From assembly GCF_900090295.1 (NCBI RefSeq), contig NZ_LT607753.1, positions 4,588,001 through 4,652,000 of the forward strand: a DNA stretch of 64,000 nt, read 5' to 3'. A program made the translations under genes and the position numbers. Shown piece by piece: positions 16,111 through 25,435 of this stretch. This DNA is from Micromonospora coxensis. GTDB taxonomy: Bacteria > Actinomycetota > Actinomycetes > Mycobacteriales > Micromonosporaceae. The notes under the pieces are model-generated. The model searched no databases, was not told where the DNA came from, and saw only the letters and a program-made list of their open reading frames with translations. The first letter of the stretch is position 1. Each line of letters starts with the position of its first letter.

Positions 16111-17187
16111 ATGACGACGATCACCACTGCGTCCCGCACCCACGGCGGCTGGACCGGGCGGGCCGCGCCGCTGGCCGCCGGCTGGCTCGGCCTCTGGGGC
16201 CTGCTCGCCCTGCTCTGCACCCTCACCGGCGCCGGCTACCCGTTCGGCGCGAACGACCCGCACGGTGGCGGCGCCAGCCTGCTCCGGCTGGTGCCGGTGG
16301 AGGCCGGCCCACCGGTCTTCGCCGTGCTCCTGCTCGGCGCGGCGGTCGTCGCGCTGGCGATGAGCGGTGCCGTGGCGACCGGCCTGCCCCGGGCGCTGCG
16401 CGTCCTGCTGCTCGGCTACGGCTGGACGGTCGCCTTCCTGCTCGCCGTCGTGGTGCCGGATTTCCGGGTGCTGGCGGTCCTCGGGTACCTGCCGATCCTG
16501 ATCGTCGGCGCGCCGTTCGGCTGGCCGGACGTGGACTACGCCGAGATCTTCACCTGGTCGCTGTCCGCCCGGTTCGCGGCCGTCGTCGGCGGGGTGCTGC
16601 TGGCCGGGGCGGTGCTGGCCTGGCAACGTCGCACGGCCGCCGGGTGCCCGGCGTGCGGGCGGGACGGTACCGACGGTGACGGGGCGCGGTTGGCGGCGGT
16701 CGTCCGGCGGGGCCGGTGGGCGACCTACCTGGCCGCGCTCATCCCCGCCCTGTACGCGGTGACCCGGCTGGCCTGGGCGGTGGGCGTCCCGCTCGGCATC
16801 GACCGGGCGATCCTCGACGAGATGCGGGACTCGGGAGCGGTGTGGGCCGCCGCCGGGCTGGGCGGGTTCGCCATGGTGGGTTCGATCCTCACGCTCGGCC
16901 TGGTGCAACGGTGGGGCGAGCGCTTCCCCCGCTGGATGCCGGGGCTGGCCGGCCGGCGGGTGCCGGTGGCCCTCGCCGTCGTGCCCGCCGGTGGGGTGGC
17001 GGTGGCGGTGACCGCCGCCGGTGTGGGCCTGCTCTCCACCCCGGCCTTCTGGGACTTCTCCGAAGGGGTCGACCTGGCCACCGCGCCGGCCCTGCTCTGG
17101 CCGCTCTGGGGCGTCGCCCTCGCCGTCGCCACGTACGCCTACCACCTGCGCCGCCGGGGCGGCTGCCGCCGGTGCGGTCGGCACTGA
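16111..17187 (+). CDS. Uncharacterised multi-pass membrane protein
   Basis: The 358-residue product has about eight hydrophobic segments. A cytosolic loop near residues 175-205 has a CPACGRDG pair of Cys, and the C-terminus has another pair, CRRCG, so a small metal-binding site is possible. I do not recognise a named family. It lies 94 bp after the response regulator on the same strand and is followed by a strong stem-loop, so it may form the end of that transcript. A GACGCT sequence lies six bases before the ATG with no Shine-Dalgarno. Many actinomycete two-component pairs are followed by such a protein. Confidence 0.8.
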   Translation: MTTITTASRTHGGWTGRAAPLAAGWLGLWGLLALLCTLTGAGYPFGANDPHGGGASLLRLVPVEAGPPVFAVLLLGAAVVALAMSGAVATGLPRALRVLLLGYGWTVAFLLAVVVPDFRVLAVLGYLPILIVGAPFGWPDVDYAEIFTWSLSARFAAVVGGVLLAGAVLAWQRRTAAGCPACGRDGTDGDGARLAAVVRRGRWATYLAALIPALYAVTRLAWAVGVPLGIDRAILDEMRDSGAVWAAAGLGGFAMVGSILTLGLVQRWGERFPRWMPGLAGRRVPVALAVVPAGGVAVAVTAAGVGLLSTPAFWDFSEGVDLATAPALLWPLWGVALAVATYAYHLRRRGGCRRCGRH

Positions 17188-17197
17188 GCCTGCCGAC

Positions 17198-17235
17198 GTC
17201 CGGACGCCCCGCCGGTACGGGTGGGGCGTCCGGAC
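17198..17235. terminator. Strong stem-loop after membrane-protein gene
   Basis: A perfect 13-bp stem (GTCCGGACGCCCC and its complement) with a 12-base loop starts 10 bp after the stop codon. It should end the 14-17 kb transcript before the MoxR gene. Confidence 0.65.
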
Positions 17236-17292
17236 GGGTGGGCAGCACGCGGAAGGGGGCGGGGGCGGGTGCGCCGCGCTAGCGTGGTTCGG

Positions 17293-18762
17293 GTGACTGC
17301 GCCCAACCAGGTTCTCCCGGTCCCGCCCGCCGACCTGCCGGGCACGCTCGGCGCGCTGCGCGCCGCCGGGCACGGGTACAAGAGCGTCAAGCAGGAACTC
17401 CGGGACAACCTCCTCGCCCGGATGCGGGCCGGCGGCGACCGGTTCCCCGGCATCGTCGGCTACGACGACACCGTCCTGCCCGAGGTCGAGCGGGCCCTGC
17501 TGGCCGGCCACGACATGGTGCTGCTCGGCGAGCGCGGCCAGGGCAAGACCCGGCTGATCCGGTCGCTGGTGGCGCTGCTCGACGAGTGGACCCCGGTGAT
17601 CGAGGGCTCGGCGCTCAACGAGCACCCGATGCGTCCGCTCACCCCGGCGTCGCGCGCGCTGGTCGCCGAGGCCGGTGACGACCTGCCGGTCGGCTGGCTG
17701 CACCGGTCGATGCGGTACGGCGAGAAGCTGGCCACCCCGGACACCAGCGTCGGTGACCTGATCGGCGACGTGGACCCGATCCGGCTGGCCCAGGGGCGCA
17801 CCCTCGGCGACCCGGAGACCATCCACTTCGGACTGGTGCCCCGCACCAACCGGGGGATCTTCGCGGTCAACGAGTTGCCCGACCTGGCCGAGCGGATCCA
17901 GGTGGCGCTGCTCAACGTGCTGGAGGAGCGGGACATCCAGGTGCGCGGCTACCAGCTGCGGCTGCCGCTGGACCTGCTCCTGGTGGCCAGCGCCAACCCG
18001 GAGGACTACACCAACCGGGGCCGGATCATCACCCCGCTCAAGGACCGCTTCGGCGCGGAGGTCCGCACCCACTACCCGGTCGACCTGGACCTGGAGCTGG
18101 CGCTGATCCGGCAGGAGGCCGACCTGGTCGCCGAGGTGCCCGAGCACGTGCTGGAGGTGCTGGCGCGCTTCGCCCGGGCGGTGCGCGAGTCCCCGTCGGT
18201 GGACCCCCGCTCCGGGGTCTCCGCCCGCTTCGCGATCGCCGCCGCGGAGACCGTCGCGGCCGCCGCGCTGCGCCGCTCCGGCCTGCTCGCCGCCGGTTCC
18301 GCCTCGTCGGCGGCCGGCGACGAGGCGGTACGCCCCGAGGCGCCCGTCGCCCGGGTCGGCGACGCGGTGTCGGTGACCTCCACCCTGCGCGGCAAGGTCG
18401 AGTTCGAGAGCGGCGAGGAGGGGCGGGAGATCGAGATTCTGGCCCACCTGTTGCGTACCGCGACCGCCGAGACGTTCCGGGCCCGGCTGGCCGGGCTGGA
18501 CCTCTCCGGCTTCACCGCCCTGGTGGCCGAGGGCACCGTGATCGAGACCGGCGAGCTGGTCTCCTCGGCCGAGCTGCTGCGCCAGGTGGGCACCGTCCCC
18601 GGGCTGGCCAAGGCGCTCGACCGGCTCGGGCTGGGCGACGCGCCCACCCCGGAGGAGGCCGCCGCCGGGGTGGAGTTCGTCCTCGAAGGGCTGCACCTGA
18701 CCCGGCGGCTCGGCAAGGACGTCACCGAGTCGGGCCGCACCGTCTACGGCGGCCGGAGCTGA
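17293..18762 (+). CDS. MoxR/magnesium-chelatase-like AAA+ ATPase
   Basis: The 489-residue protein has Walker A GERGQGKT near residue 80, a Walker B-like segment GIFAVNELPDLAERIQ and a sensor region LLLVASANPEDYTNRG, typical of the MoxR/ChlI clade. AAA+ proteins of this clade work with a VWA-domain partner to remodel or load a metal or cofactor into client complexes. The partner is encoded two bases downstream. GTG at 17293 lies seven bases after TAGCGT, which suggests a leaderless message. An Ala/Val-rich insertion near residues 330-350 is unusual but not disruptive. The client is unknown. Confidence 0.88.
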   Translation: MTAPNQVLPVPPADLPGTLGALRAAGHGYKSVKQELRDNLLARMRAGGDRFPGIVGYDDTVLPEVERALLAGHDMVLLGERGQGKTRLIRSLVALLDEWTPVIEGSALNEHPMRPLTPASRALVAEAGDDLPVGWLHRSMRYGEKLATPDTSVGDLIGDVDPIRLAQGRTLGDPETIHFGLVPRTNRGIFAVNELPDLAERIQVALLNVLEERDIQVRGYQLRLPLDLLLVASANPEDYTNRGRIITPLKDRFGAEVRTHYPVDLDLELALIRQEADLVAEVPEHVLEVLARFARAVRESPSVDPRSGVSARFAIAAAETVAAAALRRSGLLAAGSASSAAGDEAVRPEAPVARVGDAVSVTSTLRGKVEFESGEEGREIEILAHLLRTATAETFRARLAGLDLSGFTALVAEGTVIETGELVSSAELLRQVGTVPGLAKALDRLGLGDAPTPEEAAAGVEFVLEGLHLTRRLGKDVTESGRTVYGGRS

Positions 18763-18764
18763 CC

Positions 18765-20717
18765 GTGGCCGGCAACCGGTTCCGGTACGGCCAGTGGCGC
18801 GGCGGGCCCGACCCGCTCGCCCCGCCGTACGACGTGCGGGCCGCCGTGGACGCGGTCGGCGCCGAGGTGCTGGCCGGCGGCAGCCTGCGCGAGGCGCTGC
18901 GCGACCTGCTGCGCCGTGGTCCGCAGGGGCGGGGCGGCCTGGACGACCTGGCTACCCGGGCCCGGCGGCTGCGTCGGGAGGCGCTGCGCCGGGGCGACCT
19001 GGACGGCGCGGTCACCCGGGCCCGCGCCCTGCTCGACCAGGCGCTGGCCGCCGAGCGGGACGAGTTGCGCGGGCGCGACGGCGACGACGCGCGCTTCGCC
19101 GAGGCGGTGCTGGACAACCTGCCCCGCTCCACCGCCCGGGCGGTGGAGGAGCTGGCCGGGTACGACTGGGCCAGCGACGAGGCGCGGCAGGCGTACCGGC
19201 GGATCCTCGACGGGCTGCGCGGTGAGGTGCTGGAGCAGCGCTTCGCCGGGCTGCGCGACGCGGCCCGGGCGGCCGGCGACCCGGTCGTGCAGCGGCAGCT
19301 CGCCGAGATGATGGGCGACCTCAACGACCTGCTGGCCCGGCACGCCCGCGCCGAGGACACCACCGACGCGTTCGCCGAGTTCATGCGCCGGCACGGGCAG
19401 TTCTTCCCGGAGCAGCCGAAGGACGTCGACGAACTGGTCGACGTGCTGGCCCGGCGGGCGGCGGCGGGGCAGCGGCTGATGCGCTCGCTGTCGGAGCGGC
19501 AGCGCGACGAGCTGGCCGGGCTGATGCGGCAGTCCCTCGGCGACCGGCTGGCCGGTGAGATCGCCGCGTTGGACGGGCACCTGCGGGCGCTGCGTCCCGA
19601 CCTGGACTGGCAGCGCGGGGAGCGGGTCCGGGGCGATCAGCCGCTCGGTTACGGCGAGGCGACCGGGGCGCTCGGCGAGATCGCGGAGCTGGACGAGCTG
19701 CTGGACGCCCTGGACCAGGAGCACCCCGGGGCCACCCTGGACGACGTCGACGTCGAGGCGGTCGCCCGGACGCTGGGCCGCGACGCCGCCGACGACGTAC
19801 GCCGGCTGCGGGAGCTGGAGCGGGAGCTGCGCCGGCAGGGTTGGGTGAGCCGGGACGCCGACGGGCTGACCCTGAGCCCGAAGGCGCTGCGCCGGCTCGC
19901 CGGCACCGCGCTGCGGCGGGTCTTCGCCGACCTGACCGCCGGCCCGCGCGGGCAGCACGACCTGCGCGCCGCCGGTGCGGCCGGCGAGGTCAGCGGCGCG
20001 TCCCGCCCGTGGGAGTACGGCGACGAGCAGCCGCTGGACGTGGTGCGCACCCTCACCCGCGCGGTGCGCCGCGCCGGGCCGGGCGTGCCGGTGCAGCTCG
20101 CGGTCGACGACTTCGAGGTGGTGGAGACCGAGCGGCGGGCGTCGGCGGCGGTGGCGCTCTGCGTGGACCTGTCGTACTCGATGATCTCGCAGGGGCGCTG
20201 GGGGCCGATGAAACAGACGGCGCTGGCCCTGTCGCACCTGGTGGCGACCCGCTTCCCGCAGGACGCCCTGCAGATCGTCGGCTTCGGCCGCCGGGCGTTG
20301 CCGTTGACCCAGCAGGAGCTGGTGGCGGTGGAGCCGGACCTGGAGCAGGGCACCAACCTCCAGCACGCGCTGCGGCTGGCCGGGCGGCACCTGCGCCGCC
20401 ATCCGGGGGCGCAGCCGGTGGTGCTGGTGGTCACCGACGGGGAGCCGACCGCCCACCTCGACCCGGACGACGGGGAGGCGTACTTCCACTGGCCGCCGCT
20501 GCCGGAGACGATCGAGGCGACCGTCCGCGAGGTGGACCGGCTGACCCGGTACGGCACCACGTTGAACCTGTTCATGCTCGGCGACGACCCGGGCCTGCGC
20601 CGCTTCGTCGACGCGGTGGCCCGCCGGTCGAGGGGGCGGATGTTCACCCCGGACCTGGAGGACCTCGGCGAGTACGTGGTCTCCGACTACCTGCGCGCCC
20701 GCCGGGGTCGCCGCTGA
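18765..20717 (+). CDS. VWA-domain protein, partner of MoxR ATPase
   Basis: The 650-residue protein is mostly charged and helical (Arg/Glu/Leu-rich, residues 40-400), with a C-terminal von Willebrand A domain from about 450. The MIDAS motif reads CVDLSYSMISQ (DxSxS), and the later Asp sits in LVVTDGEPTAH. It starts two bases after the ATPase stop, so the pair forms an operon. By analogy with BchI/BchD and MoxR/CoxE pairs, it acts as the metal-dependent scaffold that connects the ATPase to its client. Nothing in the sequence identifies that client. Confidence 0.87.
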   Translation: MAGNRFRYGQWRGGPDPLAPPYDVRAAVDAVGAEVLAGGSLREALRDLLRRGPQGRGGLDDLATRARRLRREALRRGDLDGAVTRARALLDQALAAERDELRGRDGDDARFAEAVLDNLPRSTARAVEELAGYDWASDEARQAYRRILDGLRGEVLEQRFAGLRDAARAAGDPVVQRQLAEMMGDLNDLLARHARAEDTTDAFAEFMRRHGQFFPEQPKDVDELVDVLARRAAAGQRLMRSLSERQRDELAGLMRQSLGDRLAGEIAALDGHLRALRPDLDWQRGERVRGDQPLGYGEATGALGEIAELDELLDALDQEHPGATLDDVDVEAVARTLGRDAADDVRRLRELERELRRQGWVSRDADGLTLSPKALRRLAGTALRRVFADLTAGPRGQHDLRAAGAAGEVSGASRPWEYGDEQPLDVVRTLTRAVRRAGPGVPVQLAVDDFEVVETERRASAAVALCVDLSYSMISQGRWGPMKQTALALSHLVATRFPQDALQIVGFGRRALPLTQQELVAVEPDLEQGTNLQHALRLAGRHLRRHPGAQPVVLVVTDGEPTAHLDPDDGEAYFHWPPLPETIEATVREVDRLTRYGTTLNLFMLGDDPGLRRFVDAVARRSRGRMFTPDLEDLGEYVVSDYLRARRGRR

Positions 20718-20781
20718 CCCGTCCGGGTGATCCGGCGGGGCGGCGGGGTGTGCGGGGCGCCGGGGCACGTTGACTGGTGTC

Positions 20782-21252
20782 ATGGACAGCGGCGACCTGC
20801 GGCGGGCGTACGACGAGCTGCTCGCCGAGGTGGAGGCGGGCGGCTTCGGCGTGCCGCCGCCGGGGCAGCTGAGCGCCGAGCAGATCGTGGCGCACCTGGC
20901 CGCCAACGACGAGCTGATGAGCGAGGCGACCGAGGCGGTGCTGGCCGGGTCGCCCTTCGCCTACTACGACCTGGAGACGATCCACCGGCCGCAGGTGGAC
21001 GCGCTGGTCGCCGAGTGCGGTGGGCTGGACGGCCTGGCCACCCTGCTGCGCGCCACCAGTCACAAGCTCTGCGCCCTGGTGGAGCGGCTCGGCCCGGCGG
21101 CCGACACCCCGGTCGAGACGCACCTGCGGGAGGGCTTCGACCTGCGGGTGGACGAGCCGCTGCCGTGGTCGCGCACCCTGGACCTGCACACCCGCGTGCA
21201 CCTGCCCAAGCACCTGGCCCAGCTACGCATGCTGCGCCCGGTGCCCGCGTAG
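20782..21252 (+). CDS. Hypothetical protein, DinB/maleylpyruvate-isomerase-like helical fold possible
   Basis: The 156-residue soluble protein begins MDSGDLRRAYDELLAEVEAG and has the pattern of a small helical bundle. A conserved-looking segment (LSAEQIVAHLAANDELM) resembles the metal-binding His helix of DinB or mycothiol-dependent isomerase N-terminal domains. A second His-rich stretch (LDLHTRVHLPKHLAQLRML) is near the C-terminus. The assignment is a weak visual match. ATG at 20782 was preferred over a TTG four codons earlier. It follows the VWA gene by 64 bp and could be co-transcribed. Confidence 0.65.
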   Translation: MDSGDLRRAYDELLAEVEAGGFGVPPPGQLSAEQIVAHLAANDELMSEATEAVLAGSPFAYYDLETIHRPQVDALVAECGGLDGLATLLRATSHKLCALVERLGPAADTPVETHLREGFDLRVDEPLPWSRTLDLHTRVHLPKHLAQLRMLRPVPA

Positions 21253-21380
21253 CCGACGACGTCGACCGGACGGGCGTGGCGGACGACCCTCGCCGACGCG
21301 CAGGGTGCCGGGCAGGCCGGTCTCCTGGAGGGCGTCGGCCGGGCGGGCGTGGCCGGCCGATCAGGCCGGACGGCGACGGC

Positions 21381-22103
21381 TCAGCCGATCGACCACTGCT
21401 GCTGGGCGGAGCCGGTGCAGGGCACCTGGCGCAGCTCGTCGCCGGCCTCGGTGCCGCCGTCGGAGACCTCCGCGCACTTGCCGGAGTGCACCGCGACCAG
21501 CAGCACCGGGCCGCTGCCCACCGGGCTCAACCGCCACTGCTGGTTGGCCTGGCCGTGGCACGGGTACTGCTGGAGCTTCGCGCCGTCGTCGCCGCTGCCG
21601 CCCTCGACGTCCAGGCACTGGCCGTGCGCGGCGTTGGTCAGGGTGACCAGGTCGGGGGTGACCGGGTTGGCCACCCACTGCTGCTCCGGCCCGCCGGTGC
21701 AGGCGGCCAACTGGGCCTCGGCCTTCTCGTCGTCGCCGTCGGTGCCGACGCAGAGGCCGGAGACCACCGACCGGAGCACCTTGGGGCCGGTGACCGCCGC
21801 CGGAGCCGGCGGGGTGGGCGACGCGCTCGGCGAGGGCGGGGCGGGGCTGCTCGCCGTCACCTCGGGGATCTCCGGGGTCGGCTCCTCGGTCGGCGGCGCG
21901 GACGCGGCCTTCGCCGGCACCACCGGGGGCTCGTCGCCACCGCCGAGCACGCCGGTGGCGAAGAAGACCCCCAGCAGCACGCCGACCAGCCCGGTGGCCA
22001 GCGCGAACCGCATCAGCGGGTCCTGCGGCAGCCCGGGGCGCGCGGCCCGGCGGCCGCCGTACACGGTGCCGGCCGGGTCGTGGTGTTCGTCGGGGACGGA
22101 CAT
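21381..22103 (-). CDS. Membrane-anchored ricin-type beta-trefoil lectin-domain protein
   Basis: The 240-residue product has a short cytoplasmic N-terminus, one membrane helix near residues 30-52 (FALATGLVGVLLGVFFATGV), a Pro/Ser/Thr-rich linker to about 105 and a C-terminal beta-trefoil. Three QxW signatures mark the trefoil repeats: EQQWVAN, NQQWRLS and QQQWSIG. The domain should bind carbohydrate outside the cell. No catalytic domain is attached, so the role is binding or display. The start is ATG 22103, six codons inside a longer open frame. It is convergent with the 20782 gene and may be transcribed with the DUF427 gene just upstream. Confidence 0.82.
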   Translation of the reverse strand: MSVPDEHHDPAGTVYGGRRAARPGLPQDPLMRFALATGLVGVLLGVFFATGVLGGGDEPPVVPAKAASAPPTEEPTPEIPEVTASSPAPPSPSASPTPPAPAAVTGPKVLRSVVSGLCVGTDGDDEKAEAQLAACTGGPEQQWVANPVTPDLVTLTNAAHGQCLDVEGGSGDDGAKLQQYPCHGQANQQWRLSPVGSGPVLLVAVHSGKCAEVSDGGTEAGDELRQVPCTGSAQQQWSIG

Positions 22104-22160
22104 GGGGGCATCCTGACCCACCGGTCGGGTCGACGGCCACCCGGCCCGCCCGGCGGTGAC

Positions 22161-22445
<285 letters not shown>

Positions 22446-22626
22446 GGATCCCACGCTATGTCGGTCGGGCCGCCGTGACCACCGCTCGGCTGCGCTCCGC
22501 CGATCGGGGTCGGCGGCGACGGGCGCGGTGTCGGCGGGCCGCCGGGTCCTGCTGTCCGGTTCCGGACGCGCAGAGGCCACCGTGGACGTCCCCACGCGAG
22601 TGGCGTTCGGCGCGTAAGGTGATCTC

Positions 22627-24009
22627 ATGCGCGCGCTGCGTGATCATGACCAGGCGGTGGCGACGCTGCGGCGGTCGTACGCCGCGGTGCCCCCCGGACA
22701 ACCCGTCCGCCTCGCCAAGCGCACCTCCAACCTGTTCCGTCCCCGGGCGGCCACCAGGGCACCCGGGCTGGACGTCTCGGGGCTGGACGGCGTCCTCGGG
22801 GTGGACCCGCAGGCCCGCACCGCCGAGGTGCAGGGCATGTGCACCTACGAGGACCTCGTCGCCGCCACCCTCCCGCACGGGCTGATGCCGTTGGTCGTGC
22901 CGCAGCTGCGCACGATCACCCTCGGCGGCGCGGTCACCGGGCTGGGCATCGAGTCGACGTCGTTCCGCAACGGCCTGCCGCACGAGTCGGTGACCGAAAT
23001 GGACGTGCTCACCGGCGCCGGCGACCTGCTCACCGTCCGGCCGGAGGGGGAGCACGCCGACCTGTTCGCGGCGTTCCCGAACTCGTTGGGCAGCCTCGGG
23101 TACGCCACCCGGCTGCGCATCGAGCTCCAGCCCGTACGGCACGCGGTGGCGCTGCGCAATGTGCGGTTCAGCCGGCTGGAGGAGTTGACCGAGGCGATCG
23201 GGGACGTGGTCACCAAGGGGGAGTGGGAGGGTCGGCCCGTTGACGCGATGGACGGGGTGGTCTTCAGCCCCGGCGAGGCGTACCTGGTGCTGGGCAGCTT
23301 CACCGACGACCCGTCGCCGCCGAGCGACTACACCGGCCAGGCGATCTACTACCGCTCGCTGCGCGAACGCACCCGCGACGCGCTGACCACCCACGACTAC
23401 CTGTGGCGCTGGGACACCGACTGGTTCTGGTGCTCGGCGGCGTTCGGCGTGCAGCATCCGCTGGTCCGCCGGCTCTGGCCGGCGCGCTGGCGGCGCAGCG
23501 ACGTCTACCACCGGTTGGTCCGGTTGGAGCACCGCCACCAGGTGGCCGCCCGGGTGGACCGGTGGCGTGGCCGGCCCGCGCGGGAGCGGGTGGTGCAGGA
23601 CGTGGAGATCCCCCTGGAGCAGACGGCCGAGTTCCTGCGCTGGTTCGCCCGGCACGTGGGGATGAGCCCGGTCTGGCTCTGCCCGCTGCGGCTGCGTGAG
23701 CCGGCGGGGTCGGGGTCGGCCCGGGTGTGGCCGCTGTACCCGCTGCGGCCGGGGGAGACCTACGTCAACGTCGGCTTCTGGGGGACTGTGCCGATCGCCG
23801 AGGGTGCGGCGGACGGCGACGTGAACCGCTCTGTGGAGCGGGCGGTGTCCGAGGCGGGCGGCCACAAGTCGCTCTACTCGGACGCGTACTACGACCGGGA
23901 GACGTTCGACCGGCTCTACGGCGGGGACGTCTGGCGCGCCGTGAAGGACCGCTACGACCCGGACCACCGGCTCACGGGACTGTACGAGAAGGCGGTAGCG
24001 AGGAAATGA
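22627..24009 (+). CDS. tmsA: FAD-dependent reductase for 10-methyl branched fatty acids
   Basis: The 460-residue protein has an FAD-binding PCMH domain in residues 40-200, including VPQLRTITLGGAVTGLGIES and SLGSLGYATRLRIEL, and a C-terminal domain like that of DHCR24-type delta-24-sterol reductases. The next gene, overlapping by ATGA, encodes a cyclopropane-synthase-like methyltransferase. The same pair (tmsA/tmsB, also called bfaA/bfaB; Rv0449c and Rv0447c in mycobacteria) makes 10-methylstearic acid. In this pair the FAD enzyme reduces the 10-methylene intermediate. The tmsC gene is absent here. ATG lies six bases after TAAGGT, a leaderless-type start. The name is assigned from synteny and family. 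Confidence 0.82.
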   Translation: MRALRDHDQAVATLRRSYAAVPPGQPVRLAKRTSNLFRPRAATRAPGLDVSGLDGVLGVDPQARTAEVQGMCTYEDLVAATLPHGLMPLVVPQLRTITLGGAVTGLGIESTSFRNGLPHESVTEMDVLTGAGDLLTVRPEGEHADLFAAFPNSLGSLGYATRLRIELQPVRHAVALRNVRFSRLEELTEAIGDVVTKGEWEGRPVDAMDGVVFSPGEAYLVLGSFTDDPSPPSDYTGQAIYYRSLRERTRDALTTHDYLWRWDTDWFWCSAAFGVQHPLVRRLWPARWRRSDVYHRLVRLEHRHQVAARVDRWRGRPARERVVQDVEIPLEQTAEFLRWFARHVGMSPVWLCPLRLREPAGSGSARVWPLYPLRPGETYVNVGFWGTVPIAEGAADGDVNRSVERAVSEAGGHKSLYSDAYYDRETFDRLYGGDVWRAVKDRYDPDHRLTGLYEKAVARK

Positions 24010-25349
24010 GCCTGACCGACCGAGAACAGGGGGCGGCGAGCACCCCGTCCACACCGCCGGCGGGAGGCCGGCGAATCGGCACGACGGTCGCGGACGTCGT
24101 CCGCGCGGTCACCGCCCGGGACCTGCCGGTCCGCATCACCGGGTACGACGGCAGCGCGATCGGCCCGACCGACTCCGGGATCACCCTGGCCATCCGCACC
24201 GAGCGGGGCCTGTCGTACCTGCTCACCGCGCCGGGTGACCTGGGCATGGCCCGGGCGTACGTCAGCGGTGACCTCGGGCTGGAGGGGGTCCACCCGGGCG
24301 ACCCGTACGAGGCGCTGCGGGTGCTCAAGGACGAGTTGCGGTTGCGGCCGCCGTCGGTGGCCGAGGGGCTGGCGCTGGTGCGCGGGCTGGGCTGGGAGCG
24401 GCTGCTGCCCCCGACGCCCCCGCCGCAGGAGGCACAGCCGCGCTGGCGGCGGGTGGTCAACGGGCTGCGGCACTCCCGGCTGCGCGACAGCACCGCCATC
24501 TCGCACCACTACGACGTCTCGAACGCCTTCTACGAGAAGGTGCTCGGCCCGTCGATGACCTACACCTGCGCGGTCTACCGCAGCCCGTCGGACACTCTGG
24601 AGCAGGCCCAGGCGGCCAAGTACGACCTGGTCGCCGGCAAGTTGGCGCTCAAGCCGGGGATGCGGCTGCTCGATGTCGGGTGCGGCTGGGGCGGGATGGT
24701 CCGGCACGCCGCCCGCGAGTACGGCGTGCAGGCCCTCGGGGTGACCCTGTCGCGGGCTCAGGCGCAGTGGGCGCAGGCGGCGATCGAGCGGGAGGGGCTG
24801 ACCGGGCTGGCGGAGGTGCGTCACCTGGACTACCGGGACGCTCCCCGGCAGCAGTTCGACGTGATCTCCTCGATCGGGTTGACCGAGCACGTCGGGGTGC
24901 GCAACTACCCGGGGTACTTCGGGGCGCTGCGGGACCGGCTGCGTCCGGGGGGCCGGCTGCTCAACCACTGCATCACCCGGGCCGACAACCGGGCGCCGCA
25001 CCGCTCGGGCGCGTTCATCGACCGGTACGTCTTCCCGGACGGCGAGCTGGCCGGGCCGGGCCGGCTGATCAGCGAGGTCCACGACGCCGGGCTGGAGGTG
25101 CACCACGAGGAGAACCTGCGCCAGCACTACGCGCTGACCCTGGCCGCCTGGTGCCGCAACCTGGTCGAGCACTGGGACTTCTGCGTCGGTGAGGTGGGCC
25201 AGGGCACCGCCCGGGTGTGGGGGCTGTACATGGCCGGGTCGCGGCTGGCCTTCGAGCGCAACGGCATCCAGCTGCACCAGGTCCTGGCGACCCGGAACGG
25301 GCCGGACGGGGTGAACGGGTACCCGCTGCGTCCCGACTGGACCGCCTGA
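24006..25349 (+). CDS. tmsB: SAM-dependent methyltransferase (cyclopropane-synthase-like) for 10-methylene fatty acids
   Basis: The 447-residue protein has a helical N-terminal region and a class I methyltransferase core. The SAM-binding LLDVGCGWGGMVRHAARE starts near residue 221, and the substrate-side motif ISSIGLTEHVGVRNY is near 290. Proteins of this family add a methylene from S-adenosylmethionine to the oleoyl double bond of phospholipids. With the adjacent FAD reductase, the product should be a 10-methyl branched chain rather than a cyclopropane. It is translationally coupled to the reductase and followed by a strong terminator. Confidence 0.85.
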   Translation: MSLTDREQGAASTPSTPPAGGRRIGTTVADVVRAVTARDLPVRITGYDGSAIGPTDSGITLAIRTERGLSYLLTAPGDLGMARAYVSGDLGLEGVHPGDPYEALRVLKDELRLRPPSVAEGLALVRGLGWERLLPPTPPPQEAQPRWRRVVNGLRHSRLRDSTAISHHYDVSNAFYEKVLGPSMTYTCAVYRSPSDTLEQAQAAKYDLVAGKLALKPGMRLLDVGCGWGGMVRHAAREYGVQALGVTLSRAQAQWAQAAIEREGLTGLAEVRHLDYRDAPRQQFDVISSIGLTEHVGVRNYPGYFGALRDRLRPGGRLLNHCITRADNRAPHRSGAFIDRYVFPDGELAGPGRLISEVHDAGLEVHHEENLRQHYALTLAAWCRNLVEHWDFCVGEVGQGTARVWGLYMAGSRLAFERNGIQLHQVLATRNGPDGVNGYPLRPDWTA

Positions 25350-25358
25350 GTCGACGAG

Positions 25359-25388
25359 AGCCGCGCCGGTGATCCGGCGCGGCTTTCC
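25359..25388 (+). terminator. Rho-independent-like terminator after methyltransferase gene
   Basis: An 11-bp perfect stem (AGCCGCGCCGG / CCGGCGCGGCT) with a TGAT tetraloop is followed by TTCCT, and outer GTCGA/TCGAC bases can extend it. It starts 9 bp after the stop. Confidence 0.8.
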
Positions 25389-25397
25389 TCGACCCTG

Positions 25398-25424
25398 TTG
25401 ACAAAGGAAGTTTTTACGTACAAG
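25398..25424 (+). promoter_or_regulatory. Probable promoter/operator of ArsR-type gene
   Basis: A consensus -35 box TTGACA (25398-25403) is followed by an AT-rich stretch containing TACGTA (25415-25420) inside an imperfect dyad TTTTACGTACAA. The AT-rich dyad is striking in this GC background and could be the autoregulatory site of the regulator starting at 25436. The -10 box is not clear. Confidence 0.45.
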
Positions 25425-25435
25425 CTGGTTTTGCC

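Noticed and set aside
15820..18696. Minus-strand frame of 958 codons
   Set aside because: It is antisense to the response regulator, membrane protein and MoxR genes, all of which have recognisable motifs or topology.
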